Under the pieces are notes generated by a model. It was not told where the DNA came from and did not search any database. It worked only from the letters and a program-made list of their open reading frames with translations. A stretch of 64,000 nucleotides of DNA from JACJYM01 sp965230495. Lineage in GTDB: Bacteria; Bacteroidota; Bacteroidia; Chitinophagales; Saprospiraceae. This document shows, piece by piece, positions 43,296-51,807 of this stretch. Within the stretch, counting starts at the first letter, position 1; the number at the start of each line of letters is the position of its first letter. The stretch covers positions 372,001-436,000 of the forward strand of contig OZ246004.1 of the NCBI GenBank assembly GCA_965230495.1. Reading direction: 5' to 3'. The position numbers were made by a program, and so were the translations under genes.

Positions 43296-44969
43296 TTATG
43301 CTTTATTGGTTTTTTTCTTTTTCACTTTTTTCTTGCCTTTCATTTTTGCAGCATATAGAAACGCATTGTAAAGATTGGCTACTCCACCTGTAGCAGAGAG
43401 TTCTGAAAAGTTAGCCTTTTCTTCTTTTGAACCTGGAATTAATACCGTTTCATTTAATGGAGATACAGAAGACAAGATAGCTTCCCTAACTTGTTCCGCT
43501 GTCAAAGCTGGAAAGTGAGATCGTAAAACAGCTGCCATTCCTGCCACTACAGGTGCAGCCATACTTGTACCTTGTAGATAGGCATATTCATCATCGGGCA
43601 TAGTGGAATAAATCTTAACACCAGGAGAAAACAAGTCTACCTCTGTTTTACCATAATTTGAAAATTTAGCTACACTGTTTTCTTTGTCTTGATATGACAA
43701 AGCTCCCACTTCAATCCAATTCTTTGCTTTTTTCTTTTTCTTAAAGAATAAAAAGCCACATTTTTTTTCATACTCATCATTAGGGAAATTGTCTTCGAGA
43801 TCAGTATTTTTAGCAGAGTTACCTGCAGCATGAACAAGTAAAACATCCTTTTTAGCGGCATATTTAACCGCCTCATCTACTACTTCTTTATCCCATGAAA
43901 AACCTTTTCCAAAGCTCATATTGATAATAGAGGCACCATTATCTACCGCATATCTAATAGCATTAGCTACATCTTTATCTCTTTCATCTCCATCAGGAAC
44001 AGTACGAATAGACATTAGCTTTACATTCTTAGCGATTCCGTCCATTCCAATACCATTATCACTAACAGCTCCAACAATTCCTCCAACATGTGTACCATGT
44101 AATGGATCTGGTCCTTCTACATCATTATTACCATAGATTTTTTCATTTTGATCAGCGTAATTATCCTTAACAATAGTGGTTCGAGTATCAAAATCTGGGT
44201 TAAATGCATAAAGAAGCTTATTGTTATAATACTCTTTGTCAGACTTTATATCCTTACTAATTTGCTTTTTTAATTCATCGACGGATTTGATTTCAGGACT
44301 ATTCAGCAAATATTGAGCAGATACTTGCTTGGCCATAGCGAGACTTTGATTGTCATTTACTACAAGATTAGAAATATTTTCGCTGTTAAAATCTAGTGTA
44401 TCAAGAGAAGATTTTAGAACATCTAAGGCATCGTTAACTTTCTGATGAATTAAATCCATTTCAGCTATTTTTCCTTCAGCCTTTTCTCTTTCCTTCTCAA
44501 CATTTTCTTTTACTTTTAGATATATCTCATATTCCTTCTTGTCATCTTTTGACAATTGATCGGGGTTTGCATTTTTGTATTTGTAGTTGTATTTAGCGTA
44601 TAATCTTGTCGCTTCATAAGTATCAGGACCTACGTTTTTTCCATCCGGACCACCTATAAAATTCCAACCATAAACGTCATCAATATATCCATTTTTATCA
44701 TCGTCTATACCATTTTCTGGAATTTCGTCGGTATTGACCCAAATATTGTCTTTCAAATCCTCATGTTCAATGTCCATACCAGAATCAATTATTGCTACAA
44801 CAACTGTTTCACCTGCTTTATCCTTAATGATATCTTTATAGGCTTTATGTGCAGAAACACCAAAGTATCCATCAGAAGCATCTTGATGATACCAATCTTT
44901 AGGAACTTGTTGAGCAAAGAAGGATTGAACAATTAGTAGAAAACAAATAGTAAGAATATTTTTTTTCAT
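43296..44969 (-). CDS. S8 subtilase-family serine peptidase with long insert and polybasic tail
   Basis: A 557-aa secreted subtilase (signal MKKNILTICFLLIVQSFFAQ). The catalytic triad is D62 in AIIDSGMD, H291 in HGTHVGG and S469 in GTSMAAP, with oxyanion N384 in AAGNS. An insert of about 200 residues lies between D62 and H291 (subtilisin has about 30), including the DDDKNGYIDD acidic segment and a helical stretch. The C-terminus is strongly basic (KMKGKKKVKKKKTNKA), not a T9SS tail, and residues 408-416 are also Lys-rich. The product may be periplasmic or released by another route. Family assignment is firm; substrate is unknown. Confidence 0.93.
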   Translation of the reverse strand: MKKNILTICFLLIVQSFFAQQVPKDWYHQDASDGYFGVSAHKAYKDIIKDKAGETVVVAIIDSGMDIEHEDLKDNIWVNTDEIPENGIDDDKNGYIDDVYGWNFIGGPDGKNVGPDTYEATRLYAKYNYKYKNANPDQLSKDDKKEYEIYLKVKENVEKEREKAEGKIAEMDLIHQKVNDALDVLKSSLDTLDFNSENISNLVVNDNQSLAMAKQVSAQYLLNSPEIKSVDELKKQISKDIKSDKEYYNNKLLYAFNPDFDTRTTIVKDNYADQNEKIYGNNDVEGPDPLHGTHVGGIVGAVSDNGIGMDGIAKNVKLMSIRTVPDGDERDKDVANAIRYAVDNGASIINMSFGKGFSWDKEVVDEAVKYAAKKDVLLVHAAGNSAKNTDLEDNFPNDEYEKKCGFLFFKKKKKAKNWIEVGALSYQDKENSVAKFSNYGKTEVDLFSPGVKIYSTMPDDEYAYLQGTSMAAPVVAGMAAVLRSHFPALTAEQVREAILSSVSPLNETVLIPGSKEEKANFSELSATGGVANLYNAFLYAAKMKGKKKVKKKKTNKA

Positions 44970-45003
44970 TTTCGTCGTGTATTATTTTAACAAAATGTGC
45001 CAA

Positions 45004-45011
45004 CAAAGCTA
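45004..45011 (-). promoter_or_regulatory. Candidate -7 box for the subtilase gene
   Basis: On the minus strand TAGCTTTG matches TAnnTTTG exactly, about 35 nt before the ATG at 44969. No clear -33 element is seen at 19-21 nt upstream. Confidence 0.4.
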
Positions 45012-45190
45012 ATAATTTATGGTTATTGGCGTTAACCTAATGTTCCTTTTTTGTTCAAGAACCAAATTTTAGTGAATAGGTTGCATTATTAATGTGTGGA
45101 TATTCGAAAATATCGTCTACTAGACATATTGATTTATTTAAAGTAGTAGGTTTTTACTTACATAGTTTAAAAAAAAATAATGTATGATAT

Positions 45191-45220
45191 TTTGTAAATC
45201 AAAAAATTATACGAAATTTG
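45191..45220 (+). promoter_or_regulatory. Candidate promoter of the DUF6089 barrel gene
   Basis: TTTG at 45191-45194 and GAAATTTG at 45213-45220 (one mismatch to TAnnTTTG) are 18 nt apart, and the ATG at 45251 follows about 30 nt later. A TTG codon inside the -7 box (45218) could open the same frame, but the promoter and signal peptide favour 45251. The gap 44970-45250 holds only this and the divergent box at 45004. Confidence 0.42.
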
Positions 45221-45250
45221 TATCGGATTTCAGATAAAATAAAGACAAAG

Positions 45251-46111
45251 ATGAAAAGGATATTGATACCTTTGCTACTATTTCTATATCCAGCTATCAC
45301 GTTTTCTCAGTCGTTGGAACTGGGATTTGGAGTAGGTGCAGTAAATTATTGGGGAGATTTGAATGCTCCCAGCTTTAGTACAAATATGACGAATGCAAGA
45401 TTTGGTTTTCAACTAAATGGAAGAATTTTCTATTCAAATAAAATAGCAGCTCGTGTTAATTTATTAGTAGGAAGTTTGCATGGAGATGATAGTAAATCGG
45501 ATGTTCAATGGCAACTGGAAAGAAATTTGAATTTCAGCTCTAGAGTTTTTGACCTGGCTGTAATGGGAGAGTATTATTTATTTGGTTATGACCATTCTGA
45601 CGCAGAATCCATCTTTTCTCCTTATTTGACTGCGGGAGTGAGTGTTTTTACTTTTAATCCATACACTGAATATCTAGGACAAGAAATTGAGTTGCAACCA
45701 TTAGGGACAGAAGGCCAAGGACTCCCTGGGTATGATGATTTTTATAGCACTACAAGCTTTAGTTTGGTGTTTGGAGGAGGAGCGAAAGTTAAATTGTCTG
45801 AAAAGTTCAGTATCAATTTAGACCTTCTTGCTCACAGAACGTTTACAGATTATATAGATGATGTTAGTGGAGTATATGCTGATTATTTTTTGCTTAGAGA
45901 CAGGGACCCTTTAGCGGCCAATTTGAGTGACAGAAGCGACGAATATTTTGGACAGGCAGAAGAGTCAATTCCGGAGACTGGATCACAAAGAGGCGGGGAA
46001 GATGTAAAAGATTATTTTTTGACAGGAATGATAACTTTTAACTTTGTAATAGGGAATAATGGTTTTAGATTGGGTAAAAGTGGCTATCATGGCCAGTGTC
46101 CAACGTTTTAA
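45251..46111 (+). CDS. PorG/DUF6089-type outer-membrane beta-barrel protein
   Basis: Start at 45251 gives a clean signal peptide (MKRILIPLLLFLYPAITFSQ). The 286-aa product has the DUF6089 pattern: LELGFGVGAVNYWGDLN at the N-terminus, alternating aromatic strands (ARFGFQLNGRIFYS), VFDLAVMGEYYLFGY, and FSLVFGGGAKVKLSEKFSINLDL, a barrel-type strand. The family contains PorG, an outer-membrane barrel of the type IX secretion system, though many copies have no T9SS role. Its C-terminal FNFVIGNNGFRLGKS suggests a final strand. The gene stands alone between divergent and convergent neighbours. Confidence 0.75.
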   Translation: MKRILIPLLLFLYPAITFSQSLELGFGVGAVNYWGDLNAPSFSTNMTNARFGFQLNGRIFYSNKIAARVNLLVGSLHGDDSKSDVQWQLERNLNFSSRVFDLAVMGEYYLFGYDHSDAESIFSPYLTAGVSVFTFNPYTEYLGQEIELQPLGTEGQGLPGYDDFYSTTSFSLVFGGGAKVKLSEKFSINLDLLAHRTFTDYIDDVSGVYADYFLLRDRDPLAANLSDRSDEYFGQAEESIPETGSQRGGEDVKDYFLTGMITFNFVIGNNGFRLGKSGYHGQCPTF

Positions 46112-46142
46112 AATAGTTTAAAAAGAAAATGATAATATATGG

Positions 46143-46171
46143 AAAAGGAGCACCTAACATGCTCCTTTTTT
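46143..46171 (+). terminator. Terminator between the DUF6089 gene and convergent pgk
   Basis: A 9-10-bp stem (AAAAGGAGCA with TGCTCCTTTT) around a CCTAACA loop has a T-rich 3' flank on the + strand and a shorter T-run on the minus strand. It may serve both converging genes, though it overlaps the pgk stop. Confidence 0.85.
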
Positions 46172-47363
46172 ATTTTAATATGGCCTCTATTCCCGGTAAA
46201 CTTTTTCCTTCCAAAAACTCTAGCATTGCTCCTCCACCAGTAGATACATAGCTCACTTGGTCTTCTAAACCTGCTTTATTGATAGCAGAGACGCTATCGC
46301 CACCACCAATCAGAGAAAAAGCTCCATTTTTGGTAGCATTGGCTACAGAATTAGCAACTCCAAATGTCCCCTTAGAAAAGGCTTCGAATTCAAAGACTCC
46401 CATGGGGCCGTTCCAAAGAATAGTTTTAGAATTTAAAAGTACTTCGCTATAAGATTCCATGGCTTCAGGGCCAATATCCAATCCCATCCATCCTTCCGGT
46501 ATTTGAGACGAACTAACTAACTTAGTTTGAGCGGATGGGGAAAATTCATTTGCAATAATCGAGTCGATCGGTAGATAGATATTGGTATGCTCTATGTTAG
46601 CTTTGTTCAATATTTTGTTAGCCAAGTCAATAAATTCATCTTCGCATAGGCTATTTCCAATATCGCCACCTTTTGCTTTAATAAACGTATAGGCCATACC
46701 TCCTCCGATAAGAATATTATCACAAAATTGAATGAGATTCTCTAAAAGTTTGATCTTATCAGAGACTTTAGCACCTCCGACAATAGCAGTGACTGGTCTT
46801 TTAGGTTCTTTGATCACCTTATTCGCATTAGAGATTTCGGCTTCCATCAGATAACCAAAAGACCTGGCATTATTTTCAAAGAATTGGGCAATAACAGAGG
46901 TAGAGGCATGAGCCCTATGAGCCGTACCAAATGCATCATTAACATAGAAAACGGCGTGCTGGCTCAATTTTTTCGCGAATTCCCGATCTCCTGCTTTTTC
47001 TTCACCATAAAATCTTAGATTTTCTAGAAGTAATACTTCTCCTGATTTCAGTTCTTGTGACATTATATAAGCTTCTTCCGAAATGCAGTCATTGGCAAAC
47101 GCAACATTTGTATTTAATAATTTACCTAGATGGTCAGTAATATGGGACAATGAAAACTTGTTCTCAGGCCCTTGCTTTGGTCTTCCTAAATGACTCATAA
47201 GAACTACACTTCCACCATCAGAAATAATTTTTTTAATGGTGGGTAGAGCTTTTCTAATTCTGGTATCATCCGTAATTACTTGTTTTTCATTTAAAGGAAC
47301 ATTAAAGTCCACTCTCATAATTACTTTCTTTCCGGAGAAATCTATTTCATCAAATTTTTTCAT
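46170..47363 (-). CDS. pgk: Phosphoglycerate kinase
   Basis: A 397-aa cytosolic enzyme that makes ATP from 1,3-bisphosphoglycerate. The start at 47363 (MKKFDEIDFSGKKVIMRVDFNVP) replaces a longer frame from 47411, whose extra 16 codons run through a terminator. Diagnostic motifs are VDFNVPL, SHLGRPK, ENLRFYGEEK, NDAFGTAHRAHAS, and IGGGDSVSAINKAG; the C-terminal TGGGAMLEFLEG is the nucleotide site. Downstream of gap with a terminator in the gap, so partial uncoupling is possible. Confidence 0.96.
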   Translation of the reverse strand: MKKFDEIDFSGKKVIMRVDFNVPLNEKQVITDDTRIRKALPTIKKIISDGGSVVLMSHLGRPKQGPENKFSLSHITDHLGKLLNTNVAFANDCISEEAYIMSQELKSGEVLLLENLRFYGEEKAGDREFAKKLSQHAVFYVNDAFGTAHRAHASTSVIAQFFENNARSFGYLMEAEISNANKVIKEPKRPVTAIVGGAKVSDKIKLLENLIQFCDNILIGGGMAYTFIKAKGGDIGNSLCEDEFIDLANKILNKANIEHTNIYLPIDSIIANEFSPSAQTKLVSSSQIPEGWMGLDIGPEAMESYSEVLLNSKTILWNGPMGVFEFEAFSKGTFGVANSVANATKNGAFSLIGGGDSVSAINKAGLEDQVSYVSTGGGAMLEFLEGKSLPGIEAILK

Positions 47364-47383
47364 TTTCAATTTTCTAAGTAAAT

Positions 47384-47409
47384 AAAAAAGGCCTGCCACT
47401 AGGCAAGCC
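47384..47409 (-). terminator. Intrinsic terminator between gap and pgk
   Basis: On the minus strand an 8-bp stem (GGCTTGCC/GGCAGGCC with one G-U pair, TAGT loop) is followed by six T (A-run 47384-47389 on +). It lies 22 nt after the gap stop and within the discarded 5' extension of pgk, supporting the 47363 start. It may attenuate pgk relative to gap. Confidence 0.8.
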
Positions 47410-47431
47410 AATTATATTGTTTTCGATCTAT

Positions 47432-48442
47432 TTAATCACCAATTTTGGCAGCAAAATATCGTAAGGTTCGAACTAATTGAGACACATAACTCATCTCATT
47501 ATCGTACCAAGAGACAACTTTAACTAATTGCAAATCTCCATTTTCCATTATTTTGGTTTGTGTACCATCAAACAAACTACCGTAAGTCATGCCAATAACA
47601 TCGCTACTAACTATTGGGTCTTCAGTATATCCGAAACTATCGTTAGAAGCATCTTTCATCGCACTATTTATATCCTCTACACTTACTTTTTTATCAAGAA
47701 TACAAACGAGTTCAGTCAATGAACCAGTAATAGTAGGAACTCTTTGAGCATTTCCGTCTAACTTACCTACTAGATTAGGTAATACTAAACCAATTGCCTT
47801 TGCAGCTCCTGTACTTGTGGGTATTATATTAGCAGCAGCAGCTCTGGCTCTTCTTAAATCTTTTCTGTGTGGAGAGTCCTGAGTATTTTGATCATTTGTA
47901 TAAGCATGAATAGTAGCCATAAGCCCAGAAACAAGTCCAAACCTTTCGTCCAAAACCTGAGCCATTGGAGCTAAACAGTTAGTAGTACAACTAGCACAAC
48001 TAATGATGGTCTCTGAACCGTCTAATATGTCATGATTTACGTTATAAACAATTGTTTTCAAATCTCCTGTAGCAGGTGCTGAGATAACTACTTTTCTAGC
48101 TCCTGCAGAGATATGTGCTTCAGATTTGGTTTTATCTGTAAAAAAACCAGTACATTCTAAAACCACATCGACATCGTGCTCTTTCCAAGGAATATCTTTT
48201 GGATCTCTCTGAGAATAAATTTTAATTTCCTCGCCATTAACAATAATGCTATTATCAGTAGCTTTGACATCCTGACCAAATCTACCCTGAGCCGTATCGT
48301 ATTTTAATAAATGTGCAAGAGTTTTAGGATCGGTTAGATCATTGATGGCAACTACATCAATTCCCTGCATATCATAAATCTGCCTAAATACTAGCCTTCC
48401 AATTCTTCCAAAACCGTTAATTGCTATTCTTTGTTGACTCAT
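47432..48442 (-). CDS. gap: Glyceraldehyde-3-phosphate dehydrogenase, type I
   Basis: A 336-aa NAD-type GAPDH. The Rossmann motif is INGFGRIGRLVFRQ, N34 followed by D35 suggests NAD preference, and the catalytic C152 lies in SCASCTTNCLAP. The phosphate loops (STGAAKAIGLVLP, RVPTITGSLTELV) and the C-terminal VSWYDNEMSYVSQLVRT are complete. The ATG at 48442 is preceded on the minus strand by TACTTTTG (48477-48484), a possible -7 box. It forms the glycolytic gap-pgk pair. Confidence 0.97.
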   Translation of the reverse strand: MSQQRIAINGFGRIGRLVFRQIYDMQGIDVVAINDLTDPKTLAHLLKYDTAQGRFGQDVKATDNSIIVNGEEIKIYSQRDPKDIPWKEHDVDVVLECTGFFTDKTKSEAHISAGARKVVISAPATGDLKTIVYNVNHDILDGSETIISCASCTTNCLAPMAQVLDERFGLVSGLMATIHAYTNDQNTQDSPHRKDLRRARAAAANIIPTSTGAAKAIGLVLPNLVGKLDGNAQRVPTITGSLTELVCILDKKVSVEDINSAMKDASNDSFGYTEDPIVSSDVIGMTYGSLFDGTQTKIMENGDLQLVKVVSWYDNEMSYVSQLVRTLRYFAAKIGD

Positions 48443-48491
48443 TTTATATTATTTTAATAAGTAATCAAATTTTTAGCAAAAGTATTGTTTT

Positions 48492-50087
48492 TTATAATTT
48501 AATAAACTTCTCAACAGAATAAAATTTGCCAATTGACATTTTTAGATAGTAGACACCGGATTCTAACTGTTCTCCATCGAAATGAATATAATTTGTTCCC
48601 TGGTTAAAAAATTCATTTTTTCTTATTTCTTTAACAAATCTACCATTTTGATCGAGGATCGTGAATGTAGCCGAACCACCCCTGTTTAAATAAAACTCAA
48701 CATTTACCAATTGGCCACTAATAGGATTGGGAGCTATTTTATTAATTCTATTGGTATTAATGTAAATATCTTGCTCTTCAAGGTCAGCTATATCATCAAA
48801 AATAACGTCCTCATCTCCTTGATTATAAGGAACTGATAAGATAGGAAGATAGTACATTTCATCTTCGGTACCTTCTCCCCAAGTTACGAATATGGGAGGA
48901 TCGCTGGGGTTAGCCGGATTATTGAGAGTGTTATCATATGTGGCAAACGCATGAATAGTGGCTCCTTGCTCAGCTTTAATAAACCTCTTGAAATAATATC
49001 CACCTTGCCAATTGAAATCCCAATCCGGAATTTTAATAAGATTTTCTATACTGCCATCAGTATGTTCAATATAAACTTCCCAATCTCTGCCTAAATAATG
49101 CATATGAGGAAATATTCCAACAAGACTACGATCTTCTGTCATGGTCCAAGTTCCATGAAATTCTTTCACCTGATTTGCGGGTATAAAAAAGGAAAAAGCT
49201 CCTCCTTCTAGGTTAAAAGGAAGCATGATGTAATCATCAACATATCTATTTATTTGCTCATTTTCCTTTGCGAAGAAAATATTGACCGAACTTTTATCAG
49301 TTTCGTCAACAGGATATGGAGCATAATGAACTTGAACAACTAAGTCACTTCCTGCATTCATTTTTTGGCCTAATCCCTCAGGATAATATCTTGGTTTTTG
49401 ACCGGGTACATAACCTGGATATTGGTTGTAATCCAATACTGCATCTGTTGAAAACCCTGCCGTTCCTTCAAATCCATATTCTGGTGTATTGGCATCGTAC
49501 TGAGCTGCCTTACCAGTAGTGTCTTGAAAAAATAAAGCATGGTGAACAATTTTTGAGTTACCGGGACGCATTTCTATTGCTTTAATTACTTTATCTTCGG
49601 TAAGGCCACTTGGTAAAACAAAATATCTATATTCGTCTCTATTATTTCCTTTATGTAAATGTGTTTGTTCAAATTCCAATACTAAATCTGGAGTGCCTAA
49701 AGCCGAACCTTCTGGAAAATCAGGTAATTCAGGCTCTACATTAGTATCTCCGTAAGGAGCACCATTATCTACCCATTGTGATATTTTATCAATTTCTTCG
49801 TCTGATAGGAAATTTTCATCTAAGAACCTGGAGTAGGAGGGGTCAGCTTTCCATGGCGGCATGATTTTTTCTTGTGTCACGTATTTTATAGTTCCTGATC
49901 TATCTTTAATTTCTTGATAACTGGTTAATGGAAAAGGGCCTATTTCCCCTTCTCTATGACAGTTGGTACATTTATTATAAATGATATCTGCGATATCGGA
50001 AGTAAAGGTTACCTCCTGGGAATTAGCACTAAAACTTAGCATCAGTGTAAATACAATAAATAAGCTTTTCATTCTCATATTGTTCAT
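48492..50087 (-). CDS. Secreted cytochrome c/copper type II monooxygenase-like protein with T9SS type A tail
   Basis: A 531-aa protein with signal peptide (MKSLFIVFTLMLSFSANSQ; alternative Mets at 50087, 50078 and 50072 all sit before it). A c-type heme-binding CTNCH lies at residues 40-44 with a distal Met candidate in EKIMPPW. Then follow the PHM-like copper segments: VHHALFFQ (HH), VQVHYAPY and HMHYLGRDWEVYI, matching copper type II ascorbate-dependent monooxygenase domains. A C-terminal Por tail ends in GVYYLKMSIGKFYSVEKFI. The redoxin-like partner lies 3 nt upstream. Heme-to-copper electron transfer is likely; the substrate is unknown. Confidence 0.86.
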   Translation of the reverse strand: MNNMRMKSLFIVFTLMLSFSANSQEVTFTSDIADIIYNKCTNCHREGEIGPFPLTSYQEIKDRSGTIKYVTQEKIMPPWKADPSYSRFLDENFLSDEEIDKISQWVDNGAPYGDTNVEPELPDFPEGSALGTPDLVLEFEQTHLHKGNNRDEYRYFVLPSGLTEDKVIKAIEMRPGNSKIVHHALFFQDTTGKAAQYDANTPEYGFEGTAGFSTDAVLDYNQYPGYVPGQKPRYYPEGLGQKMNAGSDLVVQVHYAPYPVDETDKSSVNIFFAKENEQINRYVDDYIMLPFNLEGGAFSFFIPANQVKEFHGTWTMTEDRSLVGIFPHMHYLGRDWEVYIEHTDGSIENLIKIPDWDFNWQGGYYFKRFIKAEQGATIHAFATYDNTLNNPANPSDPPIFVTWGEGTEDEMYYLPILSVPYNQGDEDVIFDDIADLEEQDIYINTNRINKIAPNPISGQLVNVEFYLNRGGSATFTILDQNGRFVKEIRKNEFFNQGTNYIHFDGEQLESGVYYLKMSIGKFYSVEKFIKL

Positions 50088-50090
50088 TAT

Positions 50091-50624
50091 TTAATTACTT
50101 GTCGCTTTAGACAAATTATCATTAAAGTTAATAAAACAGCCTATGGCTTCGGTTTTTTTTGTAGCTATTTCTGTATTATTTAATATTGACTCAATGGCAA
50201 GATCAAGATAGTTGATAATACCTGTTTTTCGTAATCTTCCGGGCTTATAGTAAGCATTGGAAATAGCACCTTGATATATTATTTCATCTGTTCTAGTGTC
50301 CACTAAAAAAGCTTCAGGAGTTTTTGTAGCTCCTAGCTCCTTAGATTTTTTTTTATAGTAATCTGTTTTTAGCAAAAACTCTACACCATATTTTGTTTTG
50401 TAAGAATCGATCTTTGTAGGTTTACTTGAAAAGTTAGGAAACAAACCAATGAATTCAACATCGTCATGATATTTTTTGTAAAGTTGATTTAATTCATCTG
50501 AATATTGAATACATATTGGACAATCCTCAAGCAGAAAAACATATAAGCGATACTTTTTGTCCTCATCATTTTGTAAAGGAGTACAAACAAGTGAAAATAT
50601 CGATACCAACACATTTATTATCAT
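50091..50624 (-). CDS. Redoxin/thioredoxin-like secreted protein paired with the monooxygenase
   Basis: A 177-aa protein with a hydrophobic N-terminus (MIINVLVSIFSLVCTPL) and a thioredoxin-like fold: CPIC motif in LLEDCPICIQYSDELN and cis-Pro region TKTPEAFLVDT. A trailing ATKKTEAIGCFINF segment matches the end of the redoxin domain in larger fused proteins that carry redoxin, cytochrome and copper-monooxygenase domains in one chain. Here the redoxin is a separate gene 3 nt upstream, so this looks like a split version. Probably delivers electrons to, or matures, the partner (inference). Confidence 0.78.
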   Translation of the reverse strand: MIINVLVSIFSLVCTPLQNDEDKKYRLYVFLLEDCPICIQYSDELNQLYKKYHDDVEFIGLFPNFSSKPTKIDSYKTKYGVEFLLKTDYYKKKSKELGATKTPEAFLVDTRTDEIIYQGAISNAYYKPGRLRKTGIINYLDLAIESILNNTEIATKKTEAIGCFINFNDNLSKATSN

Positions 50625-50676
50625 GCATTAATTTTGTTTAAAGGTATTGGAAATTTATAATTTCCCAACCCTGAGT

Positions 50677-51276
50677 CTAAGATTTAACGCTATTATAACG
50701 CGATTTTCTGAATATGAAAAACAGTTCGTTACCAAGCCTAGGAGGGATACTATTTTTACAGGGAGACAAGGAATGAATATCAAATTTCCTATCAAATAAT
50801 CCGATGTACTCGTCGTATGTTCCTCCGTAAGGTGGTCCTTCAAAAGAAAACTGAGAGGAGAATAACAAGCCAATTATCTTACCGGTTGGCCTTAGAAGAT
50901 CATACACTTTTTGTACATAGGAATTTCTTAAGTTGGGGTCTAGAGCACAAAAGAAAGTTTGTTCAATTATTAAATCAAAAGTATCGCTTAATTGAAAAAA
51001 ATCGGAGTGGTATATCTTTATTTTCTCAACTTTACCCATCAAGCGATCTTTCAAATTTTGTATTGGAGTTGAAGCGATGTCGCATACATATATATTCTCA
51101 AACCCCATGTTAATTAACTCGTCAACCTCATAAGAATTTCCGGCTCCCGGAATAAGGATTTTAGTTGACTTATTTTCTATTTGCTTACAATACTCTATTA
51201 GGGGTGGAGAAGCATAACCAATGTCCCATCCAGTTTCTTTATTCACATATCTGTTTTCCCAATAATTTTTATTCAT
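50677..51276 (-). CDS. TPMT-family S-adenosylmethionine-dependent methyltransferase
   Basis: A 199-aa thiopurine S-methyltransferase-like protein. It opens with YWENRYVNKETGWDIGYASP, typical of the family, then the SAM motif ILIPGAGNSYEV (GxGxxxE-like), the adenine contact VCDIA, and the post-motif DLIIEQTFFCALDPN. A C-terminal PPYGGTYDEYIGLF block is the substrate region. Members methylate thiols or halides; the true bacterial substrate is unknown. No signal peptide. Confidence 0.9.
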   Translation of the reverse strand: MNKNYWENRYVNKETGWDIGYASPPLIEYCKQIENKSTKILIPGAGNSYEVDELINMGFENIYVCDIASTPIQNLKDRLMGKVEKIKIYHSDFFQLSDTFDLIIEQTFFCALDPNLRNSYVQKVYDLLRPTGKIIGLLFSSQFSFEGPPYGGTYDEYIGLFDRKFDIHSLSPCKNSIPPRLGNELFFIFRKSRYNSVKS

Positions 51277-51369
51277 CTTTATTAACTAACTATTATGAGT
51301 TAAACATATAATATATTTGGTTGTTTAATGGTGTATAATTTATATTTACGATTTATTTATTAAAGAAAG

Positions 51370-51807
51370 ATGAGTTTATTAGATCTGGCCAGAGTAATTG
51401 TTTATCGTTTTCATGAAAAGGGATTAGAGATTTTTTTGGTTAAAAATGAAATGCTTGAAGACCCTGATGTTTGGAAGATTCCGAAAGGAGAATTAACAGA
51501 TGTACGTGAGATAGAAGATAAAATAGCGAATGGAGAATACATTGATCTTGGTGAGTTTGACAAAACCAAAATAGCTACTACTTACGCTATTGAAGGGGAT
51601 TGGCATGATATACCGAGTATTAAAGGAATGCTTAAACATGATGTCAAGCTAGCGAAAAAGATTTTGAGCGAAAAACTTCCTGAATCTGAGAAAGGAGCTT
51701 TCTTTGCGGTTAAAGAAGCTTTCAAAAAAGTCTTACCGGAAGAATATAAAGCTCTTAAAGAACTTAAAGAAATTCTTTTGGATCGTAATGCTATAAAGAA
51801 TATTTAG
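51370..51807 (+). CDS. Nudix-like protein with a degenerate Nudix box
   Basis: A 145-aa protein. Residues 1-40 fit a Nudix fold entry (ARVIVYRFHEKGLEIFLVKN...VWKIPKGEL). The region where GX5EX7REUXEEXGU should stand reads GAFFAVKEAFKKVLP, so the paired Glu of REUXEE are missing. A long insert (about 45-85) and a Lys-rich C-terminus are present. Likely a non-catalytic or altered Nudix-like protein. Its stop (TAG 51805-51807) overlaps the convergent lipoprotein stop (51804-51806). Preceded by an ATG at 51370 with a purine-rich AAAGAAAG just before. Confidence 0.6.
   Translation: MSLLDLARVIVYRFHEKGLEIFLVKNEMLEDPDVWKIPKGELTDVREIEDKIANGEYIDLGEFDKTKIATTYAIEGDWHDIPSIKGMLKHDVKLAKKILSEKLPESEKGAFFAVKEAFKKVLPEEYKALKELKEILLDRNAIKNI

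Noticed and set aside
47364..47411. 5' extension of pgk
   Set aside because: The extra 16 codons contain the gap terminator and would not align with pgk; 47363 is the better start.
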